A stretch of DNA of 64,000 nucleotides from Rheum nobile (taxonomy: Eukaryota > Streptophyta > Magnoliopsida > Caryophyllales > Polygonaceae), in the NCBI GenBank assembly GCA_027886185.1, contig WOAB01000583.1:2356001-2420000 (forward strand), read 5' to 3'. The notes beneath the pieces are model-generated. The model was not told the origin of the DNA, did no database searches, and saw only the letters and a program-made list of their open reading frames with translations. Positions 11,835 through 22,550 of this stretch are shown one piece after another. Position numbers and translations under genes: made by a program. Position 1 is the first letter of the stretch. The number at the start of each line of letters is the position of its first letter.

Positions 11835-14034
11835 TGTAATATCCCTCATTTTGTAGGGGTAATTTTGAAATTTTCTAATGCCCATATTACAAGTCAGATT
11901 AAATTCAGAGAAGATACGAACATTTTGTGAGATGTTTGGTCTCTGTAATATTTTTCTGAGTAATATAAAATACAGTTAAGGTATTTTTGGGTTAAAAAGT
12001 CATTCGTGTACGAATATTATTAACCCGAGCGGCAAAACGGACAAAAAATGGCCAAAGCGGCGACCGCCGCCAGAAAGAGGCGACCGCCTCCAGGCATAAA
12101 TCGGGCGGCGACCTTCTGTCGTCGGCGGCGACCGCCGCCAATATCTCTGACATCACCGGAGCTGGAAACTCGCGCCGTTAATGCCTCGGAGGATGCCCAT
12201 TTGGTCGGGCAACGCAGCTGGCTGCTTCTCCTCCTTGCTTGGGTTATATATACAGAGGAAGAAGAGGAATTCGAGCTCGTCTGAACTCGCCCTTTCTCTT
12301 CCAAAATCTCGCCGGAAAATCCCATCTCGCCGGAGAACTTCAAAGCTTCGTCGAAGCTTCGTTCTTGAGTTTGGTTGATCTCAAAGTAAAGCTTTGGTGG
12401 CCCTAGGAAGCTTAGAATCCAAAGCAAACCAAAGGAGAAGCAAACCGATCGACGTCGGTGAGAATTCTTCTTCTCGAAAGTTTTTGACCTGTTCGTAGCG
12501 GCGACCGCCGCCACGAACAGGCGGCGCCCGCCGTAAGGCAAGCGGCGACCGCCGCCGACAAGTCCTTGGCATGTTTTGGCCTTGGCTTCTGTGGCTTTTG
12601 ATCGGGCTCCGTTCCCTTCGATTCCTTTCGTTATTCTTTAGATTCGTACTAGCTATTGTCGAATCTAACTTAGGGTCTCATTATGGGTCATTCCAGAAGG
12701 ATTTAACATCCAGGATCCATCCCAGTCCCAGACCCGGAAACCTCTTGTTCCTAAGCTTCGTTCAAGCTTTCGGCTGATCTAAGGCAAGTGGCGGTTCGCT
12801 CTTGCTCATCATTCCATATTTCCATTAATTATCAATGGTTTGATTGTTAATTAATTTGGAATGATTTACTGTTTTGTTGGGAACAGTTTTATTAAATGAT
12901 ATAAAAGGAATATGATATTATAATAGGTTCTATATCTGCTAGAACAACGCTATTATAGATATATATTTTGGCCTGAGGGCTTTGATATGATTATTGTTGT
13001 GCTTGGACTGTTTAGTTAGCACGAGTATTCGTAGAAGTGATGGACTAATTGAAGTCTAGTCGTTTCTTGATAATGAAAATGGTGCTAAGGGTTCTAAACT
13101 CAAAGACCATTTGGTGGGTCATGACCTTTCTCTATACTCGGGTATAGAGATGGTGGCACGAAGCTGGTGCTACAAACTTGGGATTCGTCCCTATCAGAAG
13201 TATGTCCTGCTGTCGGCAGGCATATAATTAAAAGCCTATAACGTGATGTGCGTTTTGGAATCAAATAAGATAAGTGCCCGAGCACACATGATTAATAAAC
13301 CTCAAACGAGTAGTGCAGCTAGGGAATAGTGCAGCTAGGAAAGCTCGTCTTGACTTTGATCAGATTACCGTTCTCTTTCCAATCTGGATTCGCGTTAAGC
13401 GGTGAGGTTGGTCGTGAACCGAAACATCAAGTCGTTTTTGAACGTTTGTATGAAATTATTTATGTTCCCCAACATTGTCATACTTCCGATAAGACTCAGT
13501 TCATTGGAGTCTTGTTTTGGGTTGATTGCTGTGAGACCTGGTCTCCAAAATCTCCCTTTGATCATACCTTTTGATATATTTCAGTAGGAGTATGGTGGTT
13601 GACTATCGTCGTCAGTTTTAATTCGAGAAACGATGAGTTTAACCTAATACGACTACTTCGAACCACTCTGCTTTGTACCCTTACGTAGTCTTTCATAGAC
13701 TAACCAACCGTAATTATTCTCTGCATGGTTGGCTGGTGTCATCCGTTCGATTAGGCACATCAGATAAGCATCCGAGGAATGGAGGCTAGAACGACAATAA
13801 AAGTAAACGGTGGTTTTAATGGTTTATCAGGCTACGATCCTTGGCGGGTGATCTTTATGATCAAGACCTATGTATTTACATTTATAAAGACTTCCGCTAA
13901 ATACTCTGTTTTTTCCTATAGGGATTGGGATGTATTCCCCAGACACCGGTAAAGCCTGGGGTGGCTTCGGTGTTGAAACAGGGGTCACTGGCGGTAATAC
14001 CTTTCCAAACGAATTGAAATTTGGGGGTGTTACA
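11835..14034 (+). repeat. Second (middle) LTR of the gypsy tandem (2,200 bp)
   Basis: Same termini as the first LTR (TGTAAT and TTACA). It acts as 3' LTR for the first internal region and as 5' LTR for the second, because a primer site follows at 14039. It lacks about 70 bp near 13945 that the first LTR has. It has the TATA box at 12244-12252 and GC-rich blocks A and B. Confidence 0.95.
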
Positions 14035-14038
14035 GATC

Positions 14039-14051
14039 TGGTATCAGAGCC
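14039..14051 (+). other. Second primer-binding site (Met-tRNA)
   Basis: TGGTATCAGAGCC four bases after the middle LTR. It shows that a second internal region in the same orientation starts here. Confidence 0.95.
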
Positions 14052-14257
14052 TAAGTTTTAGAACGGGTTGGGTATTTGAAAACCAATTACTCGTTTTCAA
14101 TTGAAAAGTATTTTCAAAAGGGCTCTGAATTTTCAAAATGAAAAGAATTTGAAAATAAAAACACCGTTCATAGTCATGTCTCCTATCTATAGTCTGATGT
14201 AGTAAGTTTGCTTCTATGTCTAGAAAGACTAATTCCTTCCTCGTTATCCTGTAGGAT

Positions 14258-15190
14258 ATGGGTGCGTGTCCTTCTCATAAGAGAGACTCGGTAGATGCCG
14301 AGATGGATTCACCATCTCCAGGAAGGCTCGAATTCCCAATACCCCAGGGATGCTTCGAGGTTGGAGGACCAAGCAGCCCACCTGAGGAGATCAAGCATGT
14401 GCTTTCTAAGTCGGTAGTCCTGGTGTCAAGGAATGTTGTAGTTCCTGTGGCAGCACCAGTTGAGCCACCAAGGGGGGGGGGGGGAGCAATGCATGAAGAT
14501 GAATCGTCTAGGTACGCGAAAGGGTACTATAATGACGATTACCAGATAGAAATGATTCCTGAAGGGAGCGAGGAGGAAGATGAAGAAGAGGACCCCATAG
14601 AGGAAGACCCCGACGAGGAAGAGGACCCCATCGAGGATGATTCCGAGGAGGATACCGAGATGGACCTCAACGGGCAGAACCAGGAGTCCGATGACTTGAG
14701 GCACTTGTTGGTGGATAGTCAGGAAGCGGGGATGCAATTTATTCACCCCAGTTCAGAGCTACCACCTGTGCAAGAGTTGCCACCAGTGCCAGAGTACGCA
14801 CTCATGTCTGATGCTGACTGGAAAATACTTTATACCGAGTACGGTATTGGAAGAAGTGGTAGAGAATCTCAGACTATCCCTACTCAAAGGAGAAGGAGGA
14901 CGGAATCTGAACTAAGAGAGATCCTTCGCCAAAGCGAGATGATCTCTTCTGAACAGCAATACCATATGGATAAATTGATCGCTAGTGCTCACAGAAGGGC
15001 TGGGCTAGGAGAGCCAAACGTGGAAGATCCATACTTCACCATGACTGAGATAAGGCCAGGAACACCAGAATCATGTGTTCCAGGACCAAGTAGGGTGCAT
15101 AGTCCATCGTCAGAATCCGATGGAGAACCCCGTACGAAGAAGCCTTGCATGGGAAGTCTACCGTATAGGAAATATTTCGAAACACCGTGA
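14258..15190 (+). CDS. Acidic extra ORF upstream of gag, intact copy (310 aa)
   Basis: ATG at 14258 to TGA at 15188-15190 with no interruption. The N-terminus is MGACPSHKRD. A very acidic segment at about residues 105-145 is built of short EEDP/DEEED repeats preceded by a Gly run. The C-terminal third is basic and Ser/Pro-rich. I see no zinc finger, signal peptide or membrane segment. It matches the broken ORF at 5887-6813 almost base for base. Its place between PBS and gag recalls the ORF upstream of gag in Ogre/Tat elements, but the pol here is chromovirus-like, so homology to Ogre ORF1 is not claimed. Gag follows about 280 bp downstream in another frame. Function not recognised. Confidence 0.75.
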   Translation: MGACPSHKRDSVDAEMDSPSPGRLEFPIPQGCFEVGGPSSPPEEIKHVLSKSVVLVSRNVVVPVAAPVEPPRGGGGAMHEDESSRYAKGYYNDDYQIEMIPEGSEEEDEEEDPIEEDPDEEEDPIEDDSEEDTEMDLNGQNQESDDLRHLLVDSQEAGMQFIHPSSELPPVQELPPVPEYALMSDADWKILYTEYGIGRSGRESQTIPTQRRRRTESELREILRQSEMISSEQQYHMDKLIASAHRRAGLGEPNVEDPYFTMTEIRPGTPESCVPGPSRVHSPSSESDGEPRTKKPCMGSLPYRKYFETP

Positions 15191-15470
15191 TAAGGATCGA
15201 CGTTGCCTATAGCAGTAGTTTCCTTTTCTTAGTATTTCAGCATGTACCGTGTAAATATTCTAGTATTGCGGCATGTACTTTGTGAAATACTACAATCTCC
15301 GAGCAATTTTGACCTGACGCTCGAGAGATCGGCCAATGTGCAGTTTGTAAATAGTTCAAGTTCATCTATATAAGTACCAAGTTGATCTATTCTGAGTTGA
15401 TTTTTATTACATTAAGTATTTTGGGAAAAATATTAATGTATGAAATCCTTGGAATTTGATCGGTAAACAG

Positions 15471-16361
15471 ATGGTGAACACAATGAACAACACTCGTTCT
15501 GATGCTGGTAACCATCCCAGACACAACGAGAGGAGCGCTGGAACTCCTGAGAATGTACGTGAGTCTAATTCTCAACATGATCCCAGGAGCAATGCTCCGA
15601 GGATATTTGACGAGGCGGCCGTTGCTGAAATTTGGGAAATTTTCATGCACGCAATGACTGATGTCTTACACCCGAGTGTGTCTCAGGCACAGGATGTGCC
15701 GGCATCCTCAGCAGCCCCATAAGTTGAGGAACAAGAAACTCATGTACCCCGGCATCAGGAGACTGTAGTCAGAAGCAAGAATGATTGTGGCCGAGCATTG
15801 AAGGCCTTAAATTCTATGAGACCCGACAGCTTCAACGGGAAAGGTGAACCAGTTGAGGTGGTGCATTGGTTTTCCCACATGGAGCGGTTATTCCGCAGTG
15901 TGGAGTGCACGGAAACTGAGAAGGTGCATATAGCTTCTCTGCAATTAAAAGGAGATGCTAGTGAGTGGTGGAAAAACACCGGTCTTGCGGATAGCCCTGA
16001 TTTAAGTTGGGCAATGTTTAAGACTAAGATGATAGACCGATTCTTCTCTCGCGCAATGAGAGAGGAAAAACACAAGGAGTTTCTTTACCCTAAGACTGAA
16101 GGGTTAAAAGTGGTTGAATTGGCAATTAAGTTTAATCACTTGTTGCCATACGCCGGATCGGATGTATCCACTGAAGAACAAAAGATTTGGCATTTCCATG
16201 AGTGGATGAACCCAAAGATTAAGCCAATGATGTTAAGCCACAATTGCTCTACTCTGGAACAATATGTGGATGCGGCTTATAAGCTAGAGGCAACTCTAGA
16301 AGAATCAACCAAGAGGAAGCATCGCCAGAGGTCGACACAGAATCAACCTCAGGCAAGCGGA
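15471..16361 (+). pseudogene. Second gag copy, with one stop and truncated
   Basis: Colinear with the start of the first gag (7095 onwards): same N-terminus and same gag core. TAA at 15720-15722 replaces a Glu codon. The copy stops matching just before the zinc knuckles, at about 16361, and a few unplaced bases lead into the AT minisatellite. Protease, polymerase and integrase are absent. Confidence 0.9.
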
Positions 16362-16370
16362 GAGGATCAA

Positions 16371-16666
16371 ACTATAAGATATAACCATAGTATAACTATA
16401 AGATATAACCAAATTGGATATAACTATAAGATATAACCATAGTATATAAGTTATATACTATGGTTATATCTTATAGTTATATCCAATTTGGTTATATCTT
16501 ATGGTTATATCCTATAGTTATATCCTTTAGTTATATACTATGGTTATATCCTATAGTTATATATTATGGTTATATCTTATAGTTATATCCAATTTTGTTA
16601 TATCTTATAGTTATATACTATGGTTATATATTATAGTTATATCCTTTAGTTATATACTATGGTTAT
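16371..16666. repeat. AT minisatellite with an orientation switch
   Basis: The same monomers as at 2887-3391. The first about 80 bp run in the plus sense; from 16450 onwards the array runs in the reverse-complement sense (TTATATACTATGGTTAT type). It ends in GTTAT at 16662-16666, the target duplication of the solo LTR. Confidence 0.9.
16391..16509. repeat. Near-perfect palindrome in the minisatellite
   Basis: Arms of about 59 bp (16391-16449 and 16451-16509) around a single G at 16450. The innermost 17 bp on each side are perfect (ATAACCATAGTATATAA). I could find only one or two mismatches along the arms. This is the point where the repeat array changes orientation. Confidence 0.88.
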
Positions 16667-19077
16667 TGTAATATCTCTCATTTTGTAAGGGTAAATTTGA
16701 AATTTTCTTATGCCCATATTACAAGTCAGATTACATTCAGAGAAGTACGGATATTTTATGAGATATTTGATCTCTGTAATATTTTTCTGAGTAATAGAAA
16801 ATACAGTTAAGGTATTTTTGGGTTAAAAAGTCATTCGTGTACGAATATATTTAACCCGGGGTTAAGAATATTTAACCTCTTAGCAAGAAAGGACAAAATG
16901 AGATCAAACCGGACAAAAGGGGGTAAAATTGGCCTTGACCGCACCCGCGGCAAAGGCTAATTTTGGAGGCGGCAACAACGTTGGCCACCGCGACCCTCGG
17001 CGCCCCGCAGTCACCCCGCGGTGAGCCACTGTCACTCGACATTTGCAAAGCAACTTGCGCAGCTACAGGGGTAGGCTTCGTGACTCGCCTTAGCTACGCC
17101 TATAGGTCGGGCCACCTCCTCCTTGGTGTCTCCAGCTTGTAAGCAGCTTGTTTGGACTATAAATAGAGGAGAATCGGATGGAAACCGAGCTCAAGAGAGA
17201 GAGATGTTCATCTTCTTCCTCCAGAAAATCACCATTGTTACCCAAGCTTCAATCTTCGTTTGAGAGTGATTCGAATCCCTTTTGAGCATTAGGAAGGTGC
17301 TCCTAGGTGGTATTCAAAGATCTATGGTGTTGGGAAATCAAACCAAGAACGAATCGAAGTCGAACGAATCGATTTGGGTGAGTTTTATTCTCGAAAAATA
17401 TGTCGAAGGCTCTCGCCTGCTGCCTTGACCGCGACCCACCGCGCCCCGCGGTGAGGGCCGACCGCACCCGCGGTGAGTCGGGTTCGTGTTGTGTCTCTCG
17501 GGTGTTGTGGTCTTGGGCAAGGCTTGATTCCTTTGGTTCTTTCCTTATTCTTTTAGATTCATATATGTAGATATCCAATCTAACTTAGGGTCTTTTATGG
17601 GTCGTTCAAGAAGGATTTATTATCCCAGATCTGTCCCAGTTCAGACCCGGAAACCGTTATCTCTTAAGCTCGTTAAAGCTTTCGTCAAATCTAAGGCAAG
17701 TGGCGGTTCGCTCTTGCTCATCATTCCATATTTTCATTGATTATCAATTGTTTAATTGTTAATTGATTTGGAATGAATATTGTTTCTGTCTGAATTAGTT
17801 TTGATAAACTGTTTTGGAAGATTAAAAGATGACATTATAATAGGTTGTATATTCTGCTAGAATCAACGCTATTATATATATATTGATAGGTTGAGATATA
17901 TCTATGATGTTGGCCATGAGGGCTTTGATACGATTATTACTGTGTTAGACTGTTTAGTTAGCACGAGTAGTCAGGAACATTTGACTCTTCGACGTTCAGT
18001 CGTTTCTTTATAATATTAAATGGTGTGTAGGGCGGCAAAACCTCTAACATCATTCTATTGGTCATGACCGTCCTCTATGCGTTTTGTGTAGAGGTGGTGT
18101 ACACTTAGCCAGTTTCACAAATCTCGGGAGTTACTCCCAAAAGATCTCTTGTCTCGGACGAGATGATTATAAAAGCTTATAACGTAATTGTGCGTTTTGG
18201 AATTAAATAAGATAAGTGCCCGAGCGCACATGATTAAATATATTTGTGGCGAGTAGTGCATCTAGGTAATAGTGCAGATAGGAAAACTTGTCTTGACTGA
18301 TCAGAGTACGTTCTCTTTCCAATCTGAATTCGCATTATGCGGTGAGGTTGGTTGTGAACCGAAACATCTAGTCATTTTTGAACGCTTGTATGAGATGTTT
18401 AGGTTTCAGACCTTGTCATGTTTCTGATAAGACTCAAGTTCTTGGAGTCTTCTCTTGGATTAATTCCTATAAGGCTCATTTCCGTTGGAGTCTTCTCTTG
18501 ATCATGCCTTTGATATATATTCAGTAGAAGTATGAATGTTGATTATCGTTATCGGCTATTACTCGAGAAGCGATGAGTCTAACCTAATACGACTACTTCG
18601 AACCATCTGCTTTGTACCCTTGCATAGTCTTTCATTAGACTAACCAACCGCAATTGTTCTCTGCATGGTTGGCTGGTGTCATCCGTTTGATTCGGCACAT
18701 CAGATAAGTTGCCACTCCGTGAAGGCTAGAGCGACTATGAACGTAAACGGTGTTTTTGATAAGTTTGTTCAGGTTGAGATCCTTGGCGTTGATCGTTGTG
18801 ATCAAGACTTGTATTTATTTTAAAAGACTTCCGCTGAACTATGTTTACTCTGATTGTACTATATTTCGTTTGATCGGACTACTTTATGTTTTGTCTTATG
18901 TGGGATTGGGATGTAATCCCCAAACTTATGTTTTGATTAAACATTTTGGTGTATTGCACTTTGATTATCATTTTATGATTTGTATTTCATTGAAAAAGCC
19001 TGGGTGGCTTCGGCGTGGAACCCGAGGTCATTGACAGTAATACCTTTCTAAATGGGTTAAGATTTGGGGGTGCTACA
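16667..19077 (+). mobile_element. Solo gypsy LTR (2,411 bp) with GTTAT target duplication
   Basis: Starts TGTAATATCTCTC and ends GGGGGTGCTACA. GTTAT is directly repeated at 16662-16666 and 19078-19082, so a complete element inserted here and was later reduced to one LTR. It is related to the LTR at 3392 in its first and last few hundred bases but clearly a different subfamily. A TATA-like CTATAAATAG is at 17157-17166. GC blocks at 16937-17024 and 17427-17476 share GACCGCACCCGCGG and CCCCGCGGTGAG with each other, not with the first family. There is no coding content. Confidence 0.9.
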
Positions 19078-19441
19078 GTTATATCCTATAGTTATATACT
19101 ATGGTTATATCTTATAGTTATATCCAATTTGGTTATATCTTATGGTTATATCCTATGGTTATATCTTTTAGTTATATACTATGGTTATATCCTATAGTTA
19201 TATATTATGGTTATATCGTATAGTTATATCCAATTTGGTTATATCTTATGGGTATATCCTATAATTATATACTATGGTTATATCGTATAGTTATATCCAA
19301 TTTGGTTATATCATATCGTTATATCCTATAGTTATATACTTTGGTTATATCCTATATTATATTCTATAGTTATATACTATGGTTATATCATATAGTTATA
19401 TACTATGATTATATCTTATAGTTATATATTATAGCTATATC
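19078..19441 (-). repeat. AT minisatellite, third block (reverse sense)
   Basis: Continuation of the array after the solo LTR, in the same reverse sense as 16450-16666 (GTTATATCCAATTTGG type units). It ends in ATATC, next to the reverse LTR element. Confidence 0.92.
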
Positions 19442-21878
19442 TGTAACACCCCCAAATATATATCCTTGAAAGTATTACCGCCAGTGACCTCAGATTCCAC
19501 ATCCGAAGCCACCCAAGGCTTAACCAATTTATACATTATATAAAACACACTGATAATATGAAATATCATAATCTTTATTGAAACCAAAGTCTCTGAATTA
19601 CATCCGTAAATCCCAAATACAACAGAAATACGGAATACGTTTAATACAGCGGAAGTCTTTTAAATAACATAAGGTCTTGATCGAAGCGATCATCCGCCTA
19701 GGATCTTCAACCTGGATAAAACTCTTAAAAACTTCATCTGCCTTCATAGTCGGATTCTAGCCTTCACGGAACGGTAGTTTACCTGATGTGCCGTATGAGA
19801 CGGATGACACCAACCAACCATGCAAGGCAAAATAACCGGTTGGTTAGTCTAATGAAAGACTATGCAAGGGTAAAACAGAAAGGTTCTAAGGTAGTCGTAT
19901 TAGGTTAGACCCATCGCTTCTCGAATGAAAGCCGGTGACGATAGTAAACCTCAATACTTCTACAGGAATATACGAAACAGAAAGAACAAGAGAAGACTCC
20001 TAAAGATCGAGTCTATTGGAAATGTAAGAAGAGAAGACTCCAAGAGATTGAGTCTTATCGGAAAGTATGACAAGTGTTCGGGAACATTATAATTTCACAC
20101 AAGCTTTTAAAAAGACTTGACCATTTGGGTCCACGACCAACCTCACCGCGTAATGCGAATTCAGATTTTGAAGGAGGACTTACTCTAATCGAAGTCCAGA
20201 CGAGGTTCCAAGTTGTACTTCTCGCCCAAGGTTCATTAATTATGTGCATATCGGCACTTATCTTGTTTTAGTGACAAAGCGTACATTTACGTTACAAGCT
20301 TTTAAGATATATCATCTCATCGCGAGAGATATCAAAGGGAATAAATTCCGAATGGCGGCACCAGCTGTTGTGCACCTACCCTGAGTAAGGGTACAATCAT
20401 GACCAAAGAGAGTATTAGGGAAAAATCCTCCTAATACCAGTTATAAAGAAACGACTAGACCTCGCAAGGTACATAGCGTTCCTAAGAATACTCGTTCTAA
20501 CTAAACAGTTAAAATCACACAATAGTCCACATCAATACCATTATGGCAATAATATATATATATAATAGCGTTATTTCTAGCAGTATATACAACCTATTAT
20601 AATATCACTTTTTAATCGTATCATTTATAAAATCTATTCCCAAACGAAAACAATAGTTCATCCCAATTTAATTAACAATTAAACAATTGATAATTAATGG
20701 AAACATGGAATGATAAGCAAGAGCGAACCGCCACTTGCCTTAGTCTAGACGAACGATTGAGCGACGACGGGTTTCTAGGTCCGGAACGGGAACGGAAGAC
20801 GGATTACAGATTCCTACGACGACGACCCATAACGAAACACTAGGTTAGATTCGACAATAAAGTGATACGAATCTAAGAAAGAACGAACGAAATCGAAAGA
20901 ACGAAGGTCCCGACCGAGACCGGCATGCCCAAGGCCATGATCGCGATTGCTAGAGCAATCCGCGGTCGCAGCTAGGATTCCGTGGTCACGGCCGTCGAGG
21001 ACAAGGCGTCCGCGAGTGTCATGACAGCGGCCGCGGCCGCGGCCGACCTTGTCAATGTCACTGCCGCGGTCGCGGCAGTTCATGTCCGCTGTCGCGGCCA
21101 TGAACTCCGGTGACTCCGAAGGGAGAAAACTCACCGGCGATGATGCGAGAGGGCTTGGTTCGTGAGGGCTTTGACTCCAGCCTTCCTTGCGCCTCCAATG
21201 CACCACTCCAAGGCTGCTACTACTCCTGGCGAGGCCTCCGACGACACTTCAAAGATTCCGGCGAGAGCTCGAAACTCCGGTGACTATGGAAAACGAGAGA
21301 GAGAGTGAGAGGGATCTCAGATTTGGGTGCCCCTAAACCTCCCAAATCGACCTCCTTTTATAGCCCAAAGGAGGAGCCCTCCCCGCCCAGATCAACGGCG
21401 AGTCAGACGATCAACGGCGGCATGGATGACGAGACTCTGCAGATGACGCGATGTTGGCGTGTTGGAGTTTTCCGCGGTCGCAGAATATTTTTGTGCCCAG
21501 CTCTTCTGAGAGCCATTTTTCCGCGGTCGTGGAATTGCTGCCGCGGTCGCGGAATTGCCCTTTCCGCATCTGTTTTCCCGAGGAAAGGCTTGGCGTGGGT
21601 TTAAACCCCGGATTATATATATTTATACCCGAACAAATATTCTAAGCCCCGAAAAATACGTCGAATGTATTTTATACCACTCAGGGAAAAATACAGAGAT
21701 CGAACACGTTACAGAAAATCCGAACTTCTCTGAAAGCGACACGATTACAGAACGAGGGTTGTGAAAATTACCCAAATACCCTTACTAAAGATTGAGGGGT
21801 ATTACATCACTTCCCCCTAAAAAGAAGTTTCGACCCCGAAATTTGGCTGAAAACCAAAAAAAAAAGCGAGGCGTTACA
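19442..21878 (-). mobile_element. Reverse-oriented gypsy LTR with a scrap of internal DNA
   Basis: On the minus strand the LTR runs from 21806 (TGTAATACCCCTC) to 19442 (GGGGGTGTTACA), 2,365 bp. Just before it on the minus strand is a polypurine tract and a GGGTCGAAACTTC segment that matches the end of the pol region of the plus-strand element, so this is a 3' LTR. After about 50 bp of internal DNA the match ends at TGTAACGCCTCGC (minus strand, from 21878), which looks like the first bases of a 5' LTR. ATATC flanks both ends (19437-19441, 21879-21883). One reading is an inserted element that lost nearly everything between its 5' LTR start and its polypurine tract. TATA on the minus strand at 21355-21363; GC blocks at 21471-21558 and 20930-21095. 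Confidence 0.75.
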
Positions 21879-22105
21879 ATATCATATATTATATCTTATA
21901 GTTATATCCAATTTGGTTATATTCTATAGTTATATACTATAGTTATACCATATATTATATCATATAGTTATATATTATGGTTATATTATATAGTTATATA
22001 CTATGTTTATATAGTATAGTTATTTTCAATTTGGTTATATCCTTATAGTTATATCCAATTTGGTTATATCCTTATAGTTATAAGATATAACCATAGTTAT
22101 ATGTG
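21879..22105 (-). repeat. AT minisatellite, last block
   Basis: Reverse-sense units again, more degenerate. The last about 25 bp (from about 22081) flip back to the plus sense (ATAAGATATAACCATAG), a second small inversion. The array ends at about 22105 in unique-looking DNA. Confidence 0.85.
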
Positions 22106-22541
22106 ATTTTCGAGAATAATAATAACAAACAGTTAATATCAAACAAATTGGTGGAGAAATGTACATGAATAAAAGTATATTGAACCTCATGATACAAACA
22201 AATTTATTGTCATGTAACCTTAATTACTTGATAACGTTTATTACTAGAGTCAAATGCAGATTTAAAAAAATATGTTATTTACTTTCTTGCTTTCAGAAAA
22301 AAAAGATTTGTTTTCCTAGCATAGAAGCCCAATTCCAAAAAATGCCCCCAACTCCATATCTCAAATAATCATATTCTATCTCTACGCAGGTATCTTGCGT
22401 ACGCAAGATACCTCCGTAGAGAAATTTCCTCCTACGCAGAAATCTGACGTACGCCAGATACATGCGTAGAGAAATGTAGTGCGAAAGTTAAAAAAACGTA
22501 GTGCATATAGTAGCAGCCTTTATAAATGGCCAAAATTATCA
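22106..22541. other. Non-coding stretch between retrotransposon nest and MULE-1
   Basis: AT-rich with no credible gene. The only structure I see is the pair of hairpins at 22379-22472. The 69-aa open frame at 22159-22368 has no recognisable features and is not called. Confidence 0.6.
22379..22472. repeat. Two adjacent hairpins with CTACGCA/TGCGTAG arms
   Basis: The first contains a perfect 26-bp palindrome at 22388-22413 (core TCTTGCGTACGCAAGA) with outer arms TCTCTACGC and CCGTAGAGA, about 44 bp in all. The second, about 48 bp further on (22429-22472), has the same outer arms and a similar but imperfect core (CTGACGTACGCCAG). They are probably remnants of a small inverted-repeat element. 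Confidence 0.8.
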
Positions 22542-22550
22542 TAATGGCAA
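22542..22550 (+). repeat. Target-site duplication of MULE-1, left
   Basis: TAATGGCAA here and again at 29631-29639, directly outside the matching GAGGGATTTGCAG termini. A 9-bp duplication is the Mutator hallmark. Confidence 0.95.

Larger units (their letters stand above)
3392..16361 (+). mobile_element. Ty3/gypsy chromovirus (Tekay/Del type), tandem LTR-internal-LTR-truncated internal
   Basis: Order: LTR (3392-5663), PBS, acidic extra ORF, gag-pol, polypurine tract, second LTR (11835-14034), second PBS, second acidic ORF, and second gag cut off at about 16361. No third LTR is present. The lineage call rests on the FIDD reverse transcriptase motif, an integrase that runs into a C-terminal chromodomain-like segment, and the long LTRs. 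An LTR-internal-LTR-internal tandem is the expected product of unequal homologous recombination between LTRs of two copies, followed here by loss of the right part. The five bases before the element are ATAAC; no partner can be checked because the right end is missing. Confidence 0.9.
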
